DNA of 64,000 nt. Origin: Lysobacterales bacterium. GTDB taxonomy: Bacteria; Pseudomonadota; Gammaproteobacteria; Xanthomonadales; Rhodanobacteraceae. Below are positions 59,991-64,000 of the stretch, piece after piece. The stretch is taken from the NCBI GenBank assembly GCA_002632325.1, contig NSJK01000014.1, positions 35,497 through 99,496 of the forward strand, in the 5' to 3' direction. How positions within the stretch are numbered: the first letter of the stretch is position 1; each line of letters begins with the position of its first letter. A model generated the notes under the pieces. It saw nothing but the letters and a program-made list of their open reading frames with translations. It was not told where the DNA came from and ran no database searches. The translations under genes and the position numbers were made by a program.

Positions 59991-60331
59991 ACTTTCGACG
60001 CATGCCAAAATGACCGTCGCCGCTCGCAGGGATGCGGGACGAACAGGCACGGACGCCAGTCGGTGCTCGCGAAAGCGAACACGACGAGGACAACGCAAAC
60101 CTTCGGTGCGAGCCGCAGCGCGCGAGCGCGCGGATGCGGGATGAACAGGCACGGACGCCAGTCGATTCTCGCGAAGGCGAACACGACGAGGACAACGCAA
60201 CCATTCGGCGCAAGCCGAAATTCCCAACCGCAGGAATGCGAGACGAACACGCCTGGACGCGAGTCGGTTCTCGCGCAGCGAATCAAGACAAGGCAAAACC
60301 CAAGATCTTGCGCATGCCGCCGCGGTGTGCG
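59918..60331. repeat. Four tandem copies of a 102-108 bp unit
   Basis: Units begin at GCAGGGATGCGGGACGAACA-like sequence at 59918, 60026, about 60128 and 60230. Each continues with GGACGC(G/C)AGTCGGT(T/G)CTCGCG and, in the middle two, AACACGACGAGGACAACGCA. Copies are diverged at up to about one base in five. The 1.2-kb gap (59127-60353) holds no convincing gene. Confidence 0.8.
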
Positions 60332-60353
60332 GCGGCACCACCCTCGGCCCGGT

Positions 60354-61925
60354 TCAGGCGGCCGCTTGCACCGGTGCGGATGTGCGGATCAGGTGATCGA
60401 AGGCGCTGAGTGCGGCCTTCGAGCCCTCGCCGACTGCGATCACGATCTGTTTGTAGGGCGTGGTGGTGCAGTCGCCGGCAGCGAACACGCCGGGGACCGA
60501 TGTCTCGCCGCGAGCATCGACTTCGATCTCGCCGCGGTTGCTGAGCTTGAGCGCGCCCTTGAGCCAGTCGGTGTTGGGCAGCAGGCCGATCTGCACGAAG
60601 ATGCCTTCCAGATCCACGCGGTGGCTCTCGCCGCTGTTGCGGTCCTTGTAGAGCAGGGCATTGACGCGCTGGCCATCGCCGAGCACTTCGGTGGTTTGTG
60701 CCGAGACGATCACGCGCACGTTGGGCAGACTGCGCAGCTTGCGCTGCAGAACCTCGTCGGCGCGCAGCTTGCCGTCGAATTCGATCAGGGTGACCTGGCT
60801 GACGATGCCGGCCAGATCGATTGCCGCCTCCACACCGGAGTTGCCGCCGCCGATCACGGCGACGCGCTTGCCCTTGAACAGCGGGCCATCACAGTGCGGG
60901 CAATAGGCCACGCCCTTGTTGCGGTATTCGTTTTCGCCGGGCACGTTCATCTGACGCCAGCGCGCACCGGTTGCCAGCACCACCGACTTCGCCTTCAGTG
61001 AGGCGCCACTGGCGAGTTTCAACTCGAAATGGTCGTCGGCTGGCAGTAGCTGTTCGGCGCGTTGCAGGTTCATGATGTCGACTTCGTAATTGCGCACATG
61101 GCGCTCGAGCGCTGCGGCGAACTGCGGGCCTTCGGTGTGCGGCACGGAAATGAAATTCTCGATCGCCAGCGTATCGAGCACCTGGCCGCCGAAGCGCTCG
61201 GCGACAAGGCCGGTGGCGATGCCCTTGCGTGCGGCATAGATCGCCGCGGCTGCCCCGGCGGGACCGCCGCCGACCACGAGTACATCGAACGTTGCCTTGG
61301 TCTTGATCTTCTCGGCTTCACGTGCGGCCGCGCCGGTATCGAGCTGGGCGAGGATTTCGGCCAGGCCCATGCGGCCGTTGCCGAAGGGTTTGCCATTGAG
61401 GAAGATCGCCGGCACCGCCATGATGCCGAGGCGCTCGACTTCCTCGCTGAAGGCGGCGCCATCGATTGCAACGTGCTCGACGCGCGGGTTGAGCACTGCC
61501 ATGAGATTGAGTGCCTGCACCACGTCGGGGCAGCTCTGGCAGGACTGTGAGAAATACGTTTCGAAACGGAACTCGCCTTCAAGCGCGCACGCCTGTTCGA
61601 TCAGCGCCGCATCTTCCTTCGACGGGTGACCGCCGACCTGCAGCAGCGCGAGCACCAGCGAGGTGAATTCGTGGCCCAGTGGCAGGCCGGCGAAGCGCAG
61701 GTGCGCACTGCCATCGCTGCGCATGATCGCGAACGAAGGGCGGCGTATGTTGGGGTCGCTGCTCTCGACGAGGCTGATGCGTTCGGACTGGGCGACGATG
61801 TCATCGAGCAGCTCGCGCATCTGTGCGCCGGTTTCGCTGTCATCGAGTGCGGCGGCGAGCTGGATGGGTTGTTGCAGTCGTTCGAGATAGCCCTTGAGCT
61901 GGGTCTTGAGATTGGCATCCAACAT
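60354..61925 (-). CDS. ahpF: Alkyl hydroperoxide reductase subunit F
   Basis: A 523-residue NADH-dependent flavoprotein that reduces AhpC. The N-terminal double-thioredoxin fold has its redox centre as SCQSC. The body is a thioredoxin-reductase fold: [19 protein letters not shown] for FAD, CPHC in [27 protein letters not shown] for NADH and a C-terminal [13 protein letters not shown]. The length matches E. coli AhpF. The ATG giving MLDANLKTQ is the family start. Downstream of ahpC on the same strand, 148 bases later. Confidence 0.96.
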   Translation of the reverse strand: MLDANLKTQLKGYLERLQQPIQLAAALDDSETGAQMRELLDDIVAQSERISLVESSDPNIRRPSFAIMRSDGSAHLRFAGLPLGHEFTSLVLALLQVGGHPSKEDAALIEQACALEGEFRFETYFSQSCQSCPDVVQALNLMAVLNPRVEHVAIDGAAFSEEVERLGIMAVPAIFLNGKPFGNGRMGLAEILAQLDTGAAAREAEKIKTKATFDVLVVGGGPAGAAAAIYAARKGIATGLVAERFGGQVLDTLAIENFISVPHTEGPQFAAALERHVRNYEVDIMNLQRAEQLLPADDHFELKLASGASLKAKSVVLATGARWRQMNVPGENEYRNKGVAYCPHCDGPLFKGKRVAVIGGGNSGVEAAIDLAGIVSQVTLIEFDGKLRADEVLQRKLRSLPNVRVIVSAQTTEVLGDGQRVNALLYKDRNSGESHRVDLEGIFVQIGLLPNTDWLKGALKLSNRGEIEVDARGETSVPGVFAAGDCTTTPYKQIVIAVGEGSKAALSAFDHLIRTSAPVQAAA

Positions 61926-62030
61926 GGCGTCGATCTCCGATAGGGTGAAATGTCGGCGCCTGCGTGAAGTGCAGACGTCGTTAGGGAGGCAGACCACAAG
62001 CCGCCGCAGCGGACTGTGGTGTGCCGCCCA

Positions 62031-62057
62031 CCGCTTCCCGAGACGATCGGGAAGCGG
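62031..62057 (-). other. Intercistronic hairpin between ahpC and ahpF
   Basis: An 11-bp perfect stem (CCGCTTCCCGA with TCGGGAAGCGG, five-base loop) lies directly after the ahpC stop, with no T-tract on the minus strand. It may stabilise the ahpC end of the transcript or partly attenuate ahpF, explaining the higher need for AhpC. Confidence 0.55.
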
Positions 62058-62073
62058 CGTGCGCCGGAAGGCT

Positions 62074-62637
62074 TCAGATCTTGCCGACCAGGTCGATCGA
62101 CGGCGCGATCGTCTTGTTGCCTTCCTTCCACTTCGCCGGGCAGACCTCACCCGGGTGGCCGGCGACGTATTGCGCGGCGCGCAGCTTGCGCAGCGTTTCG
62201 GTAACGTCACGCGCGATCGCGTTGTCGTGGATCTCGAGCGTCTTGATCACGCCTTCGGGATTGATGATGAAGGTGCCGCGCAGGGCGAGGCCGGCTTCCT
62301 CGATGTGCACGTCGAAGGCGCGCGTGAGCTGGTGGGTCGGATCGCCGACCAGCGGGAACTTCGCCTTGCCCACGGCCGGCGAGGTTTCGTGCCAGACCTT
62401 GTGCGAGAAATGCGTGTCGGTGGTGACGACATAGACTTCGGCGCCGGCCTTCTGGAACTCGGCGTAGTGCTCGGCCGCATCCTCGACTTCGGTCGGGCAA
62501 TTGAAGGTGAAGGCGGCGGGCATGAAGATGATGACCGACCACTTGCCCTTCATGCTGGCGTCGGTGACTTCGACGAACTTGCCGTTGTGGAACGCCTGCG
62601 CCTTGAAAGGTTTGATCGCGGTGTTGATGAGCGACAT
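62074..62637 (-). CDS. ahpC: Alkyl hydroperoxide reductase subunit C (typical 2-Cys peroxiredoxin)
   Basis: A 187-residue peroxiredoxin that detoxifies peroxides. The peroxidatic Cys is in [11 protein letters not shown] and the resolving Cys in GEVCPAKW. The start ATG ([11 protein letters not shown]) follows CCAGGAGATGCACCG; longer frames upstream have no homology. It receives electrons from AhpF, encoded next. An OxyR-type site lies 92 bases upstream. Confidence 0.97.
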   Translation of the reverse strand: MSLINTAIKPFKAQAFHNGKFVEVTDASMKGKWSVIIFMPAAFTFNCPTEVEDAAEHYAEFQKAGAEVYVVTTDTHFSHKVWHETSPAVGKAKFPLVGDPTHQLTRAFDVHIEEAGLALRGTFIINPEGVIKTLEIHDNAIARDVTETLRKLRAAQYVAGHPGEVCPAKWKEGNKTIAPSIDLVGKI

Positions 62638-62728
62638 CGGTGCATCTCCTGGTTGGGTGGAAAGAAGGAACATCGACAGGGTAGGCGATCGGGGACATTT
62701 GGTGAAATTGATTGTTGGAATCCATGCG

Positions 62729-62743
62729 ATAGGCACTAACTAT
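62729..62743. promoter_or_regulatory. OxyR-type binding half-site between ahpC and epmA
   Basis: ATAG, seven bases, CTAT: exactly one ATAG-N7-CTAT dyad as used by OxyR. It lies in the divergent ahpC/epmA gap, closer to epmA. Outer half-sites are degenerate. The OxyR gene itself is not in the window. Confidence 0.55.
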
Positions 62744-62837
62744 CGTTGTGGAAACAGGTGAATTGTCGCGATGCGGGCAGAAAGGGCCCGTGGCCGTACA
62801 CTTGCCCGCTTCGTCCCGCAGACCCGTGATTCACGCG

Positions 62838-63812
62838 ATGTCATCGTCGGCACCACCGAGTTTTCCGCGCCTTGCGGCGCTACGCCTGCGTGCGCGTCTG
62901 TACGCGAGCCTGCGCGAATTCTTCGCCACACGCGATGTGCTGGAAGTCGAAACGCCGATCCTGTCGGCAGCGGGCAACACCGAGCCCAACATCGAGGGCT
63001 TCTGCACTCGCTTCAGCGGTCACGTCGATGCCGGTGCGCGCGAACGCTGGCTGCGCACCTCGCCCGAGTACCCGCTCAAGCGTCTGCTTGCTGCCGGCGT
63101 CGGCGATTGCTACGAGCTGGGCCGCGTGTTCCGCAATGGCGAAGCCGGCCGCAGACACAATCCCGAATTCACGATGCTCGAGTGGTATCGCGTGGGCTGG
63201 GATCACCATCGCCTGATCGAAGAAACCGTCGCGATCGTGCAGCGCGCGCTGTCATTGGTCGGTCGTGATGCCATGGTGGAGGTCCGCAGCTATCGCGACT
63301 GGTTCGTGCGCGAACTGAATCTCGACCCATGCACCGCGACGATCGACGCATTGCGCGAGCCACTGCGCGACGTGCGCATCGATGCTGCGGGCCTGTCGCG
63401 TGATGACTGGCTCGACTTGCTCGTCACCCATTGTCTGCAGCCCAGGTTTCCGAACGATCGGATCAGCGTGATCTTCGACTTTCCGGCGACGCAGGCGGCG
63501 CTGGCGCGGATTCGCCCCGGTGAGCCGCCGTTGGCCGAACGCTTCGAGCTGTACCTGGGCCGCAACGAACTGGCCAATGGCTATCACGAGCTGGGCGACG
63601 CGGCCGAGCAGCGCGCGCGCTTCGAGCGCGACAACGCGCGGCGGTGTGCGCGCGGGCAGCGCGAATTGCCGATCGACGAAGGCCTGCTCGCGGCCTTGCC
63701 GAACTTGCCAGCCTGCGCGGGCGTTGCGCTCGGAATCGAACGCCTGCTGATGGGCTTGTTGCAGACCGATGATATCCGCGAGGTGCTCGCGTTCGGTTTT
63801 GCGCAGACCTGA
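62838..63812 (+). CDS. epmA: Elongation factor P--(R)-beta-lysine ligase EpmA
   Basis: A 324-residue class II lysyl-tRNA-synthetase paralogue (GenX/PoxA/YjeA) lacking the anticodon-binding domain. Class II motif 2 is FRNGEAGRRHNPEFTMLEWY, motif 1 region is FFATRDVLEVETPILS, and motif 3 is GVALGIERLLMGLL. It attaches (R)-beta-lysine to EF-P. The start is the ATG at 62838 (MSSSAPP). EpmB and efp are not in the window. An A/G-poor leader gives weak ribosome-site support. Confidence 0.94.
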   Translation: MSSSAPPSFPRLAALRLRARLYASLREFFATRDVLEVETPILSAAGNTEPNIEGFCTRFSGHVDAGARERWLRTSPEYPLKRLLAAGVGDCYELGRVFRNGEAGRRHNPEFTMLEWYRVGWDHHRLIEETVAIVQRALSLVGRDAMVEVRSYRDWFVRELNLDPCTATIDALREPLRDVRIDAAGLSRDDWLDLLVTHCLQPRFPNDRISVIFDFPATQAALARIRPGEPPLAERFELYLGRNELANGYHELGDAAEQRARFERDNARRCARGQRELPIDEGLLAALPNLPACAGVALGIERLLMGLLQTDDIREVLAFGFAQT

Positions 63813-63825
63813 TTGCGAACGATGG

Positions 63826-63851
63826 ACGGGGCCGCCTTGCGGCGACCCCGT
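63826..63851. terminator. Hairpin between epmA and the convergent right-edge gene
   Basis: ACGGGG pairs with CCCCGT and CGCC with GGCG across a TTGC loop, with one C/A mismatch. It lies 13 bases after the epmA stop and 10 before the opposite gene's stop. No T-tract is present. Confidence 0.5.
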
Positions 63852-63860
63852 CACGACGTC

Positions 63861-64000
63861 TCATCGCCAGGCGAGCGCTCGCTCGCGACGTTCCTGCAGG
63901 CTGAAATCCGCCTGATTGACCAGACGCAGGTCGCGCACTTCCCATGGGCCGTGCAGCGAGAGCGAGCTGGCGTCGTAACGCAATTCGATGCTGCCGTGCC
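63861..64000 (-). CDS. C-terminal end of an unidentified gene, cut by the window edge
   Basis: Reading the minus strand from the right edge, one frame runs open to a TGA at 63861-63863 and encodes about 45 residues, with GSIELRYDASSLSLHG, EVRDLRLVNQADF and a basic C-terminus ERRERALAWR. The composition is protein-like and the stop sits just beyond a terminator-like hairpin, so I take this as the 3' end of a real gene. The family is not recognisable from this fragment. Confidence 0.5.
   Translation of the reverse strand, partial: HGSIELRYDASSLSLHGPWEVRDLRLVNQADFSLQERRERALAWR

Noticed and set aside
59133..61001. A 622-codon plus-strand frame over the repeat patch and ahpF
   Set aside because: It spans diverged inverted and tandem repeats and then runs antisense through ahpF; no family motif.

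Overview
The window looks like a chromosomal segment of a high-GC gammaproteobacterium of the order Xanthomonadales, most likely Rhodanobacteraceae or a close relative (inference). Supporting signs are the rpoE-rseA-mucD order without rseB, the lepA-lepB-DUF4845-rnc-era-recO block, an RpfG-type HD-GYP regulator, leucine dehydrogenase next to a fused isobutyryl-CoA mutase, and several families of interspersed palindromic repeats of the kind common in that order. No rRNA, tRNA, CRISPR array, prophage or transposase gene was seen.

Layout. 0-2.7 kb: the end of a sensor histidine kinase facing an HD-GYP response regulator. 2.8-11 kb: branched-chain acyl-CoA metabolism (isovaleryl-CoA dehydrogenase, leucine dehydrogenase, fused IcmF mutase) with a secreted M28 aminopeptidase between. 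11-19.8 kb: a GNAT-like protein, trxB, alanine dehydrogenase, ftsK, lolA, an NTF2-like protein and a TIGR03862-type flavoprotein. 19.8-24.3 kb: repeat-rich, with an SPFH protein, a GNAT acetyltransferase and a nitrilase-family amidase. 24.3-29.6 kb: a FadB/FadJ-like beta-oxidation protein, a small protein of unknown function and a composite GGDEF-EAL protein. 29.6-38.2 kb: envelope stress (rpoE, rseA, mucD) and the lepA-to-recO housekeeping block. 38.2-46.7 kb: a receiver-HPt protein, an AsmA-like giant with a DUF1318 lipoprotein, rlmD, nagZ-hpt-MTIP purine/cell-wall recycling, and a cold-shock protein. 46.7-59.1 kb: ppsA and ppsR, normally neighbours, separated by an apparent sulfide/persulfide-response island (ArsR-type SqrR/BigR-like repressor, SQR, DUF2892, RND efflux pair, OsmC, thioredoxin 2, DUF442 phosphatase lipoprotein, second SQR-like flavoprotein). 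59.1-60.3 kb: a 1.2-kb repeat patch. 60.3-64 kb: ahpF, ahpC with an OxyR-type site, epmA, and the C-terminal end of an unidentified gene.

The points most worth a second look are a REPIN-like palindrome inserted in frame inside icmF; the coherent sulfide/redox island wedged between ppsA and ppsR, with a palindrome sitting inside a near-consensus promoter; two matching sigma-E-type promoters before rpoE and mucD; 357-bp and about 100-150-bp tandem repeat arrays; and a roughly 700-bp imperfect palindrome of a dispersed repeat. Start codons were chosen from Shine-Dalgarno spacing, gene overlaps and family length. All function calls come from reading motifs and recalling families, not from database searches.
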